Positions 7,589-17,251 of a stretch of 64,000 nt of DNA are shown one piece after another. The stretch's first letter is position 1; every line of letters begins with the position of its first letter. Source of the stretch: JABFRG01 sp046351415 (GTDB taxonomy: Bacteria > Myxococcota_A > Polyangia > Polyangiales > Polyangiaceae); the NCBI GenBank assembly GCA_046351415.1, contig JAXLYO010000010.1, positions 186,001 through 250,000 of the forward strand, in the 5' to 3' direction. Below the pieces are notes generated by a model. It worked only from the letters and a program-made list of their open reading frames with translations. It did not search any database and was not told the DNA's origin. The position numbers were made by a program, and so were the translations under genes.

Positions 7589-8905
7589 TCAGTGAACACG
7601 GACCCATGTGCCTGGCTCGAGCGCCGTCGGCAGCGCGGCATCCCATCCGTTCGGAAGGTGGGGAGCCGTGAAGCGAAAGAGGCGTTCCGCGTCGAGCGGC
7701 GCAAGGTTCACGCAGCCATGGCTTTGCACGCGCCCCAAATTGCGATGCCAGAACGCCGCGTGCAGCGCGACCCCCTTGTCGAAGAACTGTACGTAGGGCA
7801 CATCTTCGATCGAATAGTAGTGCTCGACGTCGGGCTTCTCGAGGTTGTCCATGGGGGTCGTGAACAGCTTCACCCAAATGCGATGAATGCCCGGCGGCGT
7901 CGCGGTGTCCGTGCCACGAGCTCCTTTACCCGTCGAGACGAGCGTCGCGAAGACAGGCGTACGGCCCTCGTACGCCGTGAGCGTTTGCGAAGTGAGCTCC
8001 ACGTCAATCCAACGCTCTCCGAACGCAGCGCCCGAGACTTCCGGCGGTGGAGAGGCGAGCGTGGGCCTTGCGATGTGGGTACTTTGCACCCATTTGGCGC
8101 TCGGCGCGGCCTCTCCTTCCGCCTCGCTGATCCGGTAGAATGACATGCCAGCTTCGCGCTTTTCTTCGTAGATACGGACTTGGAAAAACCGCGGAAGCTT
8201 CTCGCTGCCCCGCTTGCCCACGCGGGGTGCCGTGAACGTGGGAGCACTGTCGGCCGTCACCCACCCCACGTCGATTCGCCCCTCCGAGAGCTCCGCTCCA
8301 TGGAACGCGAGCGGCCTCGACAGCCCGAGCTCGGCCATGTTGATCCACTTGCCTGCACGAGAGCGACCCCAGATGTCGTTTCCCTTCCTGCGCTGCTCGA
8401 CGATGGGGAGCGACCATCCCTTCTCGAGGGTCTGGTCCGGTGCTTCGTCACCCGCGTGCTCGAAAGTGGGGTACGCGGTCGCGCCTTCGGGACCGACGAA
8501 GTAATAGCGGTAGGGAAGCCCATCGCCTCCCGGAGCCGGCAAGAGCGAGGGCGAACGCGGTTCCGGTGAAAACTCGACGTCGTCGGAGCAAACCCACGCG
8601 AGCGCACCGATGTTGTACCAGCGGCCAGGACAGTGGGGGCCACGCATGGAACCAAAGAACGGAACGCGAGCGAAGGGTGTCAGCGTTCCGCGCCGAACGA
8701 GCGGGGCAGCAGCCGACGTGCTGTGACCATAGCCCGGCGTCGTGTAGACAGGCACTTCTGCCCGATGCGGGACGACGGTTTTGGCCCAGCTGGGAGGCGG
8801 TACCTCGGCCCGCTCGCTCCAGGGAGGCATCCCAGATTCGTCAGCACGCGCTCCGGACGCGACGAGCACGAGCGCGCCGAAAGGGACCAGCGATCGCAAT
8901 TTCAC
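7589..8905 (-). CDS. L,D-transpeptidase (YkuD) family exported protein
   Basis: This 438-residue protein has an N-terminal signal peptide and a C-terminal YkuD catalytic domain (about residues 300-430). The active-site block SHGCVNLAP contains the nucleophile C398, and HAAFWH precedes it. Family members cross-link peptidoglycan stem peptides or attach proteins to them in the periplasm. The region between residues 60 and 290 has tryptophan-rich segments that could be SH3-like wall-binding modules, which I cannot assign firmly. The start codon is GTG and overlaps the stop of the upstream histidine kinase by 3 nt, so translation of the two is probably coupled. Confidence 0.9.
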   Translation of the reverse strand: MKLRSLVPFGALVLVASGARADESGMPPWSERAEVPPPSWAKTVVPHRAEVPVYTTPGYGHSTSAAAPLVRRGTLTPFARVPFFGSMRGPHCPGRWYNIGALAWVCSDDVEFSPEPRSPSLLPAPGGDGLPYRYYFVGPEGATAYPTFEHAGDEAPDQTLEKGWSLPIVEQRRKGNDIWGRSRAGKWINMAELGLSRPLAFHGAELSEGRIDVGWVTADSAPTFTAPRVGKRGSEKLPRFFQVRIYEEKREAGMSFYRISEAEGEAAPSAKWVQSTHIARPTLASPPPEVSGAAFGERWIDVELTSQTLTAYEGRTPVFATLVSTGKGARGTDTATPPGIHRIWVKLFTTPMDNLEKPDVEHYYSIEDVPYVQFFDKGVALHAAFWHRNLGRVQSHGCVNLAPLDAERLFRFTAPHLPNGWDAALPTALEPGTWVRVH

Positions 8906-11001
8906 GCCGCAGATTCCTTCGTCTGCGGCAAACGCACCGTGAACGTCGCGCCTTTGGACGAGGAGGTTACGGTCACCTTTCCGCCGTGTTCTTCCGCGAT
9001 GCGCTTCACGATGGCGAGACCGAGACCCGTGCCGCCCTTCTTTCCGCTCGTCACGAAGGATTGGAAGAGGCGGTGTTGGATCTCCTTCGGGATGCCGGGC
9101 CCGGTGTCGCTGAAGGTGAGCACGAGCTCCTCGGGCTTGGGGGTCTTCGTTGCCGACACGTCTTTTCGCGAGCGATCCGATGCTGCGATTTCGGGAGAGC
9201 GCGTGACACGAATCGTGAATTTTCCGCCGCCTTTCGGTGCCATGGCTTCTGCCGCGTTGCGCGCCAGGTTTTGGATGACGCGTAGAATTTTTCCTTCGTC
9301 GAAGCGCGCCGTACCTCGGTCCGCCAAGTCGATGACGAGTTCGACCTTGGCTTTCGCAAGGAATGTCTCCAACGTGGCTTTCACCTCTTCGAAGAACTGT
9401 GCAAGATACACTTTTCTCGGGAGGATGCTCTTTTCGCCGCGGGCGAACTCGAGTACGTCGCGTTGCATGGCGCCGATGTGCGCGAACTGCTTGAGTACGA
9501 GGTCGGCGTACTCGGCACGTTGGGCCTTCTTGTCGGCAGTGCGCATGAGCTCGACGTAGCCGTTGATGACGCCGAGGGGCGTCTTCAGGTCATGAAGGAC
9601 GCCGGAGAGGAGGCGCCCAATCGTCGTCAGGCGCTCTTCACGCTCACGCGACTCGCGCGCCCAATGGAGCTGGATGGCGGTCGAGGCGTTGGCGGACAAG
9701 AGAAGGAGGAGTCCCTGATCCTCTTCATCGAACGCCCGAAACCCAGCTCGACTCTCGGCGACTCCCCCTCGCTTGTTGTAGAGGCCGAGAGCGCCGATGG
9801 GCTCGTCGTCGCCTTCGAGGGGAACACAGAGTGCGCTGTGCGTCACGATGCCCACCCGGCGATCCATGTCTTCGCTGTGCCTGGGGTCGCTTCGAGCATC
9901 GTCCACGCGAATGGCGCGATCGGAGGTCAATGCAGCCCCGATGATGCCCTCCCCCTCTTGCATCGGGTACCGCTCGATGTGGCCATCGCTCCCGAGAACG
10001 TGGATGGTCCAAGCGAGTGTACCTGGGTCTTTCAGTGCGAATGCCGCGAGCTCGGCGTCGAGAACGCGCTGGGCTTCTCCAAGAACGCTGGCGAGGAGTT
10101 CGTCGACGGACGAGACGCGAGCCATTGCACGTTCGAGGTCGAAGAGGAGTTTCAGGTCACGAACGCGATGCTCGAGCTGCATCTTCGTGTTGACGAGCTC
10201 CTGATTGGCTTTGTGGAGCGATTGGAGGAGCCGCAGGTTCTCCATCGAGACGGATGCCTGGACGGCGAGCGCGGAAAGCATGTTCGCGTCGTCTTCGGTG
10301 AAGTCGCGATCGCCTTCTTTGTTCAGGGCTTGGGCAACACCGAGCACGTTGCCTTCGTGGTCCAAGATGGGCACGGCCACGACCGAGCGCGTCCGATAGC
10401 CCGACTGCAAATCCCATTGAGGGCTGAACCTGGGGTCCTCGTATGCGTCACGTACGATCGCACGTTCGCCCGTGGCTGCGACGTCTCCTGCAATGCCTTG
10501 GCCGACCTTCAGACGAATCGACTGAACCATGTCGCCCGTCGTGATGCGCGAGACGAGTTCACCCGACTCTTCTTCGCGCAGGTAAAGCGTGACGCGGTCG
10601 GCCTCGAGGATCTCGACCATGCGCTGGAGAATGAGCGCGAGCAATTCGCTCGGATCGGGGTTCTTCCCGATCGCGAGACCGACCTCGCGAAGCGCGCCGC
10701 TCACGCCTCTTTCGTGCTTGAGCTCCGCCTCGAGCTCACGGACGCGGACCGCATTGATACTCGGGCGCGAGGGACGACGTGGAGGGGCGGAGGATTCGTA
10801 GGCCGCGAACACCTCGCCGGGCGGCTCACTGCCGTAGGGGTCGATGTCGGGCAGGTTCGGCAGGACGAGGGGCTGGGTGATATCGGCGGCGTATCCCTCG
10901 AGGGTTTCTACCGCTTCCGACCCCGCAGGCGCGCTCGAAGGCCGGCGGGCCTTGTCGCCCGAGTGGGGCGGGTCGGTGGGTCTACGCGGCCGGAAAGACA
11001 C
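8902..11001 (-). CDS. GAF-GAF sensor histidine kinase
   Basis: This 699-residue protein has a Pro/Arg-rich start (residues 1-85), a GAF domain (about 105-260), a coiled linker, a second GAF domain (about 285-440) and a histidine kinase core. The H-box is GVLHDLKTPLG with phospho-acceptor H470. The N-box (NLARNAAEAM), G1 box (FSDTGPGIP) and G2 box (GGTGLGLAI) are intact. There is no transmembrane helix, so it should sense a cytoplasmic signal through GAF domains. No response regulator is adjacent. Its stop overlaps the L,D-transpeptidase start, which hints at a cell-wall role. Confidence 0.93.
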   Translation of the reverse strand: MSFRPRRPTDPPHSGDKARRPSSAPAGSEAVETLEGYAADITQPLVLPNLPDIDPYGSEPPGEVFAAYESSAPPRRPSRPSINAVRVRELEAELKHERGVSGALREVGLAIGKNPDPSELLALILQRMVEILEADRVTLYLREEESGELVSRITTGDMVQSIRLKVGQGIAGDVAATGERAIVRDAYEDPRFSPQWDLQSGYRTRSVVAVPILDHEGNVLGVAQALNKEGDRDFTEDDANMLSALAVQASVSMENLRLLQSLHKANQELVNTKMQLEHRVRDLKLLFDLERAMARVSSVDELLASVLGEAQRVLDAELAAFALKDPGTLAWTIHVLGSDGHIERYPMQEGEGIIGAALTSDRAIRVDDARSDPRHSEDMDRRVGIVTHSALCVPLEGDDEPIGALGLYNKRGGVAESRAGFRAFDEEDQGLLLLLSANASTAIQLHWARESREREERLTTIGRLLSGVLHDLKTPLGVINGYVELMRTADKKAQRAEYADLVLKQFAHIGAMQRDVLEFARGEKSILPRKVYLAQFFEEVKATLETFLAKAKVELVIDLADRGTARFDEGKILRVIQNLARNAAEAMAPKGGGKFTIRVTRSPEIAASDRSRKDVSATKTPKPEELVLTFSDTGPGIPKEIQHRLFQSFVTSGKKGGTGLGLAIVKRIAEEHGGKVTVTSSSKGATFTVRLPQTKESAA

Positions 11002-11049
11002 CGCTCCATGGTACGAGAAAACCCTCGCGATCTGCCGATGAAAGTTGCT

Positions 11050-11799
11050 ATGACTGACCGCGTCATGAGCCCGACTACGGCGCCCCGGACGCTCATCGTG
11101 GTACCCACGTACAACGAGCGCGACAACGTCGAGCGCTTCGTACGCGCCGTCCGTTCAGCTGCGCCCGAGGCAGATGTGCTCGTCGTCGATGATGCTTCGC
11201 CCGATGGCACTGGCGCCCTCGTCGATGCACTTGCCCGAGAAGACAAGGGCGTTCGCGCCCTCCATCGCTCCGCCAAGCTCGGCCTCGGTACCGCCTACAT
11301 CACGGCATTCCAACGCGGGCTCGGAGAAGGCTACGAGCGCTTCATCGAGATGGATGCAGACTTCTCTCATGACGTTCGCTACCTCCCAGACTTCATCGGA
11401 GCGCTCGATGATGGCTACGACGTCGTCATCGGTTCACGCAACATTCCCGGAGGAGGCGTGGAGGGCTGGGGCATCGGGAGACACGTCATTTCCCGCGGTG
11501 GTTCGCTGTATTCGCGCTCGATCCTCGGTCTCAAGGTTCAGGACCTCACGAGCGGCTACAAGGCTTTCTCGAGGCGCGCGCTCGAAGCCATCGACCTCTC
11601 GCAGGTCGAATCGAACGGGTATTCCTTCCAAATCGAGATGACCTATCGCGCGATCCTCCGAGGCATGCGCGTCAAAGAGATTCCCATCGTCTTCGTCGAC
11701 CGGCGCGCCGGTAAGTCGAAAATGAGCCGCAAGATCTTCCTCGAGGCCGTCGCAGTCGTGTGGAAGCTCCGCTACGAAGCCGCCCGCGGCAAATTGTAG
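11050..11799 (+). CDS. Polyprenol-phosphate mannosyltransferase-like GT2 (DPM1-like)
   Basis: This 249-residue protein is a family 2 glycosyltransferase of the dolichol-phosphate-mannose synthase type, which moves a sugar from a GDP-sugar to a polyprenyl phosphate at the cytoplasmic face of the membrane. Motifs are VVPTYNERDN near residue 20, VDDASPDGT near 47, EMDADFSHD near 100 and the SGYKAFSRRAL plus QIEMTYRA blocks. It lacks C-terminal membrane helices, like the soluble class of these enzymes. ATG codons at 11038, 11050 and 11065 are all in frame; 11050 follows a GAAAG-like site. It is divergent from the histidine kinase, 48 nt away. Confidence 0.88.
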   Translation: MTDRVMSPTTAPRTLIVVPTYNERDNVERFVRAVRSAAPEADVLVVDDASPDGTGALVDALAREDKGVRALHRSAKLGLGTAYITAFQRGLGEGYERFIEMDADFSHDVRYLPDFIGALDDGYDVVIGSRNIPGGGVEGWGIGRHVISRGGSLYSRSILGLKVQDLTSGYKAFSRRALEAIDLSQVESNGYSFQIEMTYRAILRGMRVKEIPIVFVDRRAGKSKMSRKIFLEAVAVVWKLRYEAARGKL

Positions 11800-11859
11800 A
11801 TCCTTTCGCAAACCCGCCCGTTTCCATCCTTGCGTCGAGCGTGACGCATGGAGGACGTG

Positions 11860-13362
11860 ATGAAGCGAACGGAACAGGCGACGAAGCACGGCGGTAAGGC
11901 TGCATTCTGCATGGCGGTGCTCGCGCTCGTGGGTGGATGTGCGAAAGGAGCCTCCAACACGGAGTCTGCACCCTCGAAAGAATCAAACGGAGACCGTCCC
12001 GTCTCCGTAGCGGTCGCGAGCGCGTCTTCCCCCGTCATGCCTTCCGATGGCGAGCACGACAAACCGAAGGGAGAGGCGATCGCTCCCGCCCCGGGCGCTC
12101 CCCCCGTTGCGGCACCTCGCATGGGGACGACGGGTGCCGGAGAGGCTGCCCACGGAAGGCTGGGAATGGCGGGTGGCGTGGCAGCGCCGCTCGACGCAAA
12201 ACATGCTCGCGATGAAGGCCTCGCGTTCCGAGACGTTGGACAAGCGCCAGGCGTGAAAGCAGGCGAATGGGACGACAACGCGAATTTTCGCGATTTTTCG
12301 AAGTGGCTCACGAGCATCCAATATGCCGGCGCCCGGCCCATGAACCTCGACCATCGAACGTTCGTCGTCGTTCGCGACAAAGACGGCAAAGGCATCCCGG
12401 GCTGCAGCGTCGAAGTGCGCGACGTGCAAGGTCAACGAAGCGCCGGGCTCGTCACGATGGCATCTGGCAGGGCCCTCTTCTTTCCGCACGCGGAGGGCTT
12501 GGAGGGGACGACGTTCGAAGCGACTGCGCGTTGTCGAGAAGGCGACGCGAAGGCAACCTTCACCCGCAAGGATGTCGATGGTGTCGTCGAACTGAAGCTC
12601 CAGTCTGCGCGCCGCGCTTTTGCGAAGCGTTCGATCGACCTCGCATTCGTACTCGATACGACGGGGTCGATGAGCGAGGAGATCGCCGCCGTGAAAACGA
12701 CGATTCAGAAAGTCGCGAAGAGCCTCTCGGACGATCAGACGGAGGTGCGCATCGGGCTCGTCGAATACAAAGATCGAACCGACGCCTTCGTCACGAAGAC
12801 GTACGCATTCTCGAGCGACTTGCCCGGGTTCGCCGCAAAGGTCTCTCGCATCAGCGCAGGCGGAGGAGGGGACATGCCCGAGGACATGAATGCAGGACTT
12901 CGGACGGCCCTCTCCGAGTTGCGCTGGAACGACAACGCGGTCGCCAAGCTCGCGTTCGTGATCGCCGACGCGCCCCCCCACCTCGACTACCCGAACGACA
13001 TCGACTATGCGAAAAGTACGCGCGAGGCAGCGCACCGCGGAATCAAATTCTACACGGTTGCCGCTTCGGGCATGGACCAGCTCGGACAAGTCGTGTTCCG
13101 CCAGATGGCGCAGTACACGGGTGGCACGAACCTCTTCGTTCTTCGTGGAGGCGCAGGCCCCCAATCGACCGGCGGTGGCGACCCTGGCTCGAGCTGCGGT
13201 GGCACGCACCAGAACTACGCGAGCGGCAATCTCGACGAGCTCATCGTGCAGAAAGCACGCCGCGAGCTGAAGTCGCTCGACCAAGACCCGATGCGCATCG
13301 CGGGCCTCGGCGAAGACGAGAGCGCAAAGCCGTGCGACCGGCGCATCGTCTTTCGGGACTGA
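11860..13362 (+). CDS. von Willebrand factor A domain lipoprotein
   Basis: This 500-residue protein has a lipobox (LVGGC, C27) and a low-complexity Ala/Pro/Gly linker (about 30-120). A small domain with a PGCSVEVRD-like strand (about 160-250, similar to carboxypeptidase-regulatory folds) comes next, and then a vWA domain from about 258. The metal-ion site DxTGS is D266-T-T-G-S, and further conserved Asp residues follow. Such domains bind ligands or partner proteins outside the cell. The start at 11860 was chosen over 11848 because GGAGG sits 5 nt before it. No partner MoxR ATPase is adjacent. Confidence 0.85.
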   Translation: MKRTEQATKHGGKAAFCMAVLALVGGCAKGASNTESAPSKESNGDRPVSVAVASASSPVMPSDGEHDKPKGEAIAPAPGAPPVAAPRMGTTGAGEAAHGRLGMAGGVAAPLDAKHARDEGLAFRDVGQAPGVKAGEWDDNANFRDFSKWLTSIQYAGARPMNLDHRTFVVVRDKDGKGIPGCSVEVRDVQGQRSAGLVTMASGRALFFPHAEGLEGTTFEATARCREGDAKATFTRKDVDGVVELKLQSARRAFAKRSIDLAFVLDTTGSMSEEIAAVKTTIQKVAKSLSDDQTEVRIGLVEYKDRTDAFVTKTYAFSSDLPGFAAKVSRISAGGGGDMPEDMNAGLRTALSELRWNDNAVAKLAFVIADAPPHLDYPNDIDYAKSTREAAHRGIKFYTVAASGMDQLGQVVFRQMAQYTGGTNLFVLRGGAGPQSTGGGDPGSSCGGTHQNYASGNLDELIVQKARRELKSLDQDPMRIAGLGEDESAKPCDRRIVFRD

Positions 13363-13393
13363 CATGCCGAAATCGGGGTAACCTTCCATCATC

Positions 13394-13984
13394 ATGCGAA
13401 CGTTCCTCTTTGCGGTCATCGTCCTTTCGATTTCGGGTTGTGCAGCCGACCGTGGCTATGGCCCTCGCGGCCAGGGCGCTCCTCCGCAGGGTGGAGGGCT
13501 CGGGAATGTCACACCACAGGGGAACCCGCCCGCCGCGCATGCGGGTCTCCCCAGCAACGTCGTCGAGGGGTCCGAAGCCGATGGTCCCATCGACCCGCGG
13601 GCAGCGTCCCTCCTCAGTGACTTCCTGGCTGCGTTGCAGCGAAACGCCGGCGACATGAATGCAGCCGCGAGAGCGGCCGCGCCGTATCTCCACAAGAGCC
13701 TTCTGAATCCCGCGGACCCGAACGACGTGAACGATGATCTCAAGCGTTTCAGCTTCAAGAAGGCGTGGCAAAATGCACACTTCTACGCAAACCCCGTGAA
13801 CATTACACGGGTTCGGCGGAGCAACGTCACGGCCATCGGGCACGGCGGGACCGGTGAAGCGGGCACGGTCGTCGACTATTTCGTCGGAAAGCTGAATGCA
13901 CAGCAGGGCATGCCTGCGCCCGTGGCGATCTTCTTCCCGAAGGACGGTGGGCCGCCCAAGATTTCCTACGTTGGCAGCCTCTGA
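13394..13984 (+). CDS. Lipoprotein of unknown function
   Basis: This 196-residue protein has a short signal peptide with lipobox ISGC (C16), then a Gly/Pro-rich linker to about residue 60. A helical domain follows (ASLLSDFLAALQRNA..MNAAARAAAPYLHKSLL), with a C-terminal strand-rich half. The second half resembles small NTF2-like lipoproteins in layout, but I cannot assign it. It starts 31 nt after the vWA lipoprotein stop on the same strand and probably shares its transcript. Confidence 0.75.
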   Translation: MRTFLFAVIVLSISGCAADRGYGPRGQGAPPQGGGLGNVTPQGNPPAAHAGLPSNVVEGSEADGPIDPRAASLLSDFLAALQRNAGDMNAAARAAAPYLHKSLLNPADPNDVNDDLKRFSFKKAWQNAHFYANPVNITRVRRSNVTAIGHGGTGEAGTVVDYFVGKLNAQQGMPAPVAIFFPKDGGPPKISYVGSL

Positions 13985-13993
13985 CGCGCGCCT

Positions 13994-14938
13994 TCAGTGC
14001 GCTTCGGCACAGCAGCGAAAGCCTTGCTGATAGAACACGTGGTTTTCACCGTGTGCACGCGTGGAAGGACGGCAGCGCGTGCGTACGGGCCCCCAGTAGC
14101 CGCCTTTCAAAATCGACTTTCGGCCACCGTAAGAGGACTCGGTCCATTCGTCGACATTGCCCGTCATATCGTAGACGCCGAACACACTTTTGCACCGCGG
14201 CATCGAGCCAGAGGGCACGCCCTGCCAGAGGTAGTCGAGCTCGAGCATCGCTGTCTTCACCGGGTTTCCTCGGAGGAAGCCACCGAAGAATTGTCGCCAC
14301 GTCTTGTCGACCAGGCACGCGGATTTGTCGCGCACGTAGCCGTACGGATACGGAGCCGCTTCGTCACCTTCGCACGCAAACGTCCATTCGACTTCGGTGC
14401 AAAGCCGCTTTGTACCCGCAGTGCCATCCGGCGCTTTCGTCTTCTGCGCTCTGCAGAGCGCGCCAGCCTCGACCCAATCGACGGTGATGATCGGGTAGGC
14501 GCCCTTTCGGTTCGGGTATTCGAAGCGGTCGATGCAGAAGTGCATGGCCTTCGTCGGAAACTTCGCGAGCTCGGCGTGCCACTTCGCCTTGTCGAACTCG
14601 GCGCAACGCTCGGGAAAATCACGGTTGATCCACTTGCTGCACGTGCTCTGCTGGAGGAGGTCTCCTTCGCCGGGGGTCGCGTGGTAGTTACCTTTGACGT
14701 CGACCATGCCGGCCGGGCAGGAACCGCGATTTCCCTCGGCGGCGTCGGTCACTTCCGGTGCTTCGCCCTCGGGCCCCTCGACCTGCCAATACTTGCCGTC
14801 GACTTGCCTCCATTTGCGCGACGGTTCCTTGATGGGAACCCCGTCGCCACCTTCCGCGCGCCCTGCAGAGAGGACGAGCGCGGACGACGCGCCACACGCG
14901 AGCATGAGAAGAAGCGAGAGGGATCTATTTCGACGCAC
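13994..14938 (-). CDS. FGE/SUMF-like (formylglycine-generating enzyme fold) exported protein
   Basis: This 314-residue protein starts at GTG 14938 with a signal peptide (RSLSLLLMLACGASSALVL). Its sulfatase-modifying-factor fold is marked by the CIDRFEYPN..P block, RLCTEVEWTFACEG (usually RLPTEAEWE), VYDMTGNVDEWT, KGGYWGP and GFRCC. Only one of the two cysteines used by true formylglycine-generating enzymes seems to be kept (in TRCRP); the other aligns with Trp/Gly. It is therefore more likely a structural or binding member than an active oxidase. The start overlaps the aminotransferase end by 14 nt. Confidence 0.82.
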   Translation of the reverse strand: MRRNRSLSLLLMLACGASSALVLSAGRAEGGDGVPIKEPSRKWRQVDGKYWQVEGPEGEAPEVTDAAEGNRGSCPAGMVDVKGNYHATPGEGDLLQQSTCSKWINRDFPERCAEFDKAKWHAELAKFPTKAMHFCIDRFEYPNRKGAYPIITVDWVEAGALCRAQKTKAPDGTAGTKRLCTEVEWTFACEGDEAAPYPYGYVRDKSACLVDKTWRQFFGGFLRGNPVKTAMLELDYLWQGVPSGSMPRCKSVFGVYDMTGNVDEWTESSYGGRKSILKGGYWGPVRTRCRPSTRAHGENHVFYQQGFRCCAEAH

Positions 14939-16190
14939 GTTGGACAACTTGCTCGATGCGATCGAGCGCCTTGTCGAGCGTAGCCATCCGCGGGCCGAAG
15001 GAGAAGCGGACGTGATCGCGAAAACGCGATGCGCGGCCACTCCTTCGTTTGCCCGGATTCACGTCGAAGAACTCTCCGGGAACCGTGATGACCTTTTGTT
15101 CGAGCAGCTTTCGGAAGAACGACATGCCGTCGGAAAGACCTGGGGGCAAATCGGAGACGTTGCCCCAGGCGTAGAACGTGCCGTCGGGGACGCGGTCGAG
15201 CGTGACACCGACGCGGAGGAGACGGGAGACCATGCGATCGCGTTTCTCGCGAAATGCTTCGTGAATCGCGTTCGTCTCGGCGGTGACGTGCTGTTCCGAG
15301 AGAAGTGGAATGGCGGCCCGTTGGAGTGGCTTCGAACCGCCTCCATCGAGGAAGGAGCCAGCACTGGCGAAGCTTTCGATGGCCTGCTTCGGGCCAAGGG
15401 CCCACGTGACGCGCCACCCCGGATAACGCCAGTTCTTCGTCAGACCATCGAAGATGACGATGGGATCGCGATCGACGTCTTCGACGTAGCGCGCGGCACT
15501 TTCGACGGGAAGCTGCCCAGGCTTGCTGCGGTAGATGTAGTGCGAATAGAACTCGTCGAGGAGCAAGGTGCAATCGAGCTCCCGCGCGACCGAAACCCAG
15601 CGAGCGAGTTCTTCGCCTGCGACGAGCTTGCCGGTCGGATTGCAGGGATTCGACAAGAGCAGCGCCGAGAGGCCACGTCCGAGCACCTCGTGGCGCAAAT
15701 CGTCGGCCGAGAATGCGTAGCCGCGTGAGCTGTCGAGCAAGATGGGGATGGGAGTGAACGCCTTGAAGATGTCGAGGAGCTCTTCGTACGCCGTGTAATC
15801 CGGAAGGAAGTGTCCTAGGTTGATCTGCCCGAGGCTCGCCGCTGCGCGCGTCAAGGCACTGCGCCCACCACCCGAGACGCACACGTTCTCTGCCGAGTAC
15901 TGCGAAGGCATGCCCCGGCGGTACATTCGGTTGTAGAGTGCAGCAATCGATTCACGGAGCTCCCAAAGGCCCGCGACGGGGGCGTACTCCTGATCATCGA
16001 CGTGGACGGGCACGGTACCGACCCGCGTCGGCGCGCCTTCGAGCTCACCCGTATCGGGTTGGCCTTGGCCAAGGTTGCACCAATCGGGATCGTTCGGCGT
16101 GAAGCCGGCTCGGGTGGCCTCCGACGTGACGTAGATGACTCCCGTCTTGGGAACGGAGCGAAAGGCGTGGAACGTCGCGTCTTCGGTCAT
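14925..16190 (-). CDS. PLP-dependent aminotransferase, class I/II
   Basis: This 421-residue fold-type I aminotransferase carries the PLP Schiff-base lysine K252 in GLTKNWRYPGWR, the SNPCNPTG block near residue 183, DEFYSHYIY near 215 and a C-terminal VRFSFGP substrate-carboxylate arginine. The N-terminal NLGQGQPDTGE block is also typical. Substrate cannot be told from sequence; the closest recall is aspartate/methionine-type or alanine-type aminotransferases. It is upstream of and overlaps the SUMF-like gene, and the desaturase gene is divergent, 200 nt away. Confidence 0.9.
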   Translation of the reverse strand: MTEDATFHAFRSVPKTGVIYVTSEATRAGFTPNDPDWCNLGQGQPDTGELEGAPTRVGTVPVHVDDQEYAPVAGLWELRESIAALYNRMYRRGMPSQYSAENVCVSGGGRSALTRAAASLGQINLGHFLPDYTAYEELLDIFKAFTPIPILLDSSRGYAFSADDLRHEVLGRGLSALLLSNPCNPTGKLVAGEELARWVSVARELDCTLLLDEFYSHYIYRSKPGQLPVESAARYVEDVDRDPIVIFDGLTKNWRYPGWRVTWALGPKQAIESFASAGSFLDGGGSKPLQRAAIPLLSEQHVTAETNAIHEAFREKRDRMVSRLLRVGVTLDRVPDGTFYAWGNVSDLPPGLSDGMSFFRKLLEQKVITVPGEFFDVNPGKRRSGRASRFRDHVRFSFGPRMATLDKALDRIEQVVQRASK

Positions 16191-16390
16191 GGGCGTCTCG
16201 GAGTAGCAAATCGGACCCCGGAAGTCGATTTCCGCTGGTCACGCATTCAGGCATTCGAGCTCTTTTTCGGACGTGGAAGCCCATGGGCGTCTCCGAAGCC
16301 CTACCGTGCTGACGAAACCCTGACAATTCGCGGATTTGAATGACCGAAGTGTGACGGCGCCGCCCCATACCCCTGCGCTACGTTTCCTTT

Positions 16391-17251
16391 GTGGCCATTC
16401 TCGCATTTTTCGTTTTCCACTGGCAGGTCTCCGTATTTTTCCAGAGCTTCTTTCTGCACAGGTACGGCGCCCACAAGCAGTTCACGATGTCGAAGCGCGC
16501 CGAGCGCGTGTTTCACTTCCTCACGTGGGTCGCGCAGGGGTCGAGTTACCTCTCGCCGCGCGGCTACGCGATCATGCATCGCATGCACCACGCCTACAGC
16601 GACACGGAGCGCGACCCGCATTCGCCGCACTTCGCGAAGACGCCGTTCGGCATGATGCTCCACACGATCAAGATCTACTCGCCGCTCACCCGCGAGAACC
16701 CGAAGGCGGAAGCCCGCTTCCTCGGCAATTACCCCGAGTGGAAGGCCATCGACGAGTTCGGCAACGCGTGGGTGACGCGCATCGCATGGGGCGCGCTCTA
16801 CACGCTCTTCTACATGAAGTTCGCGACGCACGCGTGGATGTACGCGCTGCTCCCCATCCACTGGCTGATGGGCCCCGTTCACGGCGCGATCGTCAACTGG
16901 TGCGGGCACAAGTACGGCTACCGGAACTACGACGTGAAGGACAAGTCGCTGAACACCCTCGTGTTCGACTTCGTCTGCGCGGGTGAGCTCTTCCAGAACA
17001 ATCACCACACGTTCGGCATGAGCCCGAACTTCGCGGCTCGCTGGTTCGAGCTCGACCCGACCTACCAAATCGTTCGCGTCTTGGCCGCCTTCGGCATCAT
17101 CGACACGTCGAAGTCCCAGAAGATCCGCTACCCCGCGAAGGCGCTTCCTCCGGCCTACGAGCCGGCGACGGAAGTGACCACGGAAGACAGTGGACCGGTC
17201 GCGATTCCGGGACGAGCGGTCGTCGAAGAGAACGCGCACGCCGCCGAGTAA
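16391..17251 (+). CDS. Acyl-CoA/acyl-lipid desaturase (delta-9 type)
   Basis: This 286-residue integral-membrane diiron desaturase has the three histidine clusters: HRYGAH (23-28), HRMHH (63-67) and QNNHH ending at H206. Hydrophobic segments flank the clusters. It inserts a double bond into a saturated acyl chain, using oxygen and an electron donor. The only in-frame start is GTG at 16391, since an in-frame TGA lies at 16352. This gives an unusually short N-terminus that begins directly in the first membrane helix. The C-terminal 35 residues are a hydrophilic Glu/Thr-rich tail. Confidence 0.9.
   Translation: MAILAFFVFHWQVSVFFQSFFLHRYGAHKQFTMSKRAERVFHFLTWVAQGSSYLSPRGYAIMHRMHHAYSDTERDPHSPHFAKTPFGMMLHTIKIYSPLTRENPKAEARFLGNYPEWKAIDEFGNAWVTRIAWGALYTLFYMKFATHAWMYALLPIHWLMGPVHGAIVNWCGHKYGYRNYDVKDKSLNTLVFDFVCAGELFQNNHHTFGMSPNFAARWFELDPTYQIVRVLAAFGIIDTSKSQKIRYPAKALPPAYEPATEVTTEDSGPVAIPGRAVVEENAHAAE

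Noticed and set aside
9463..11037. Long plus-strand extension of the mannosyltransferase frame
   Set aside because: It is antisense to the GAF histidine kinase and shows no domain. The real gene begins near 11038-11065.
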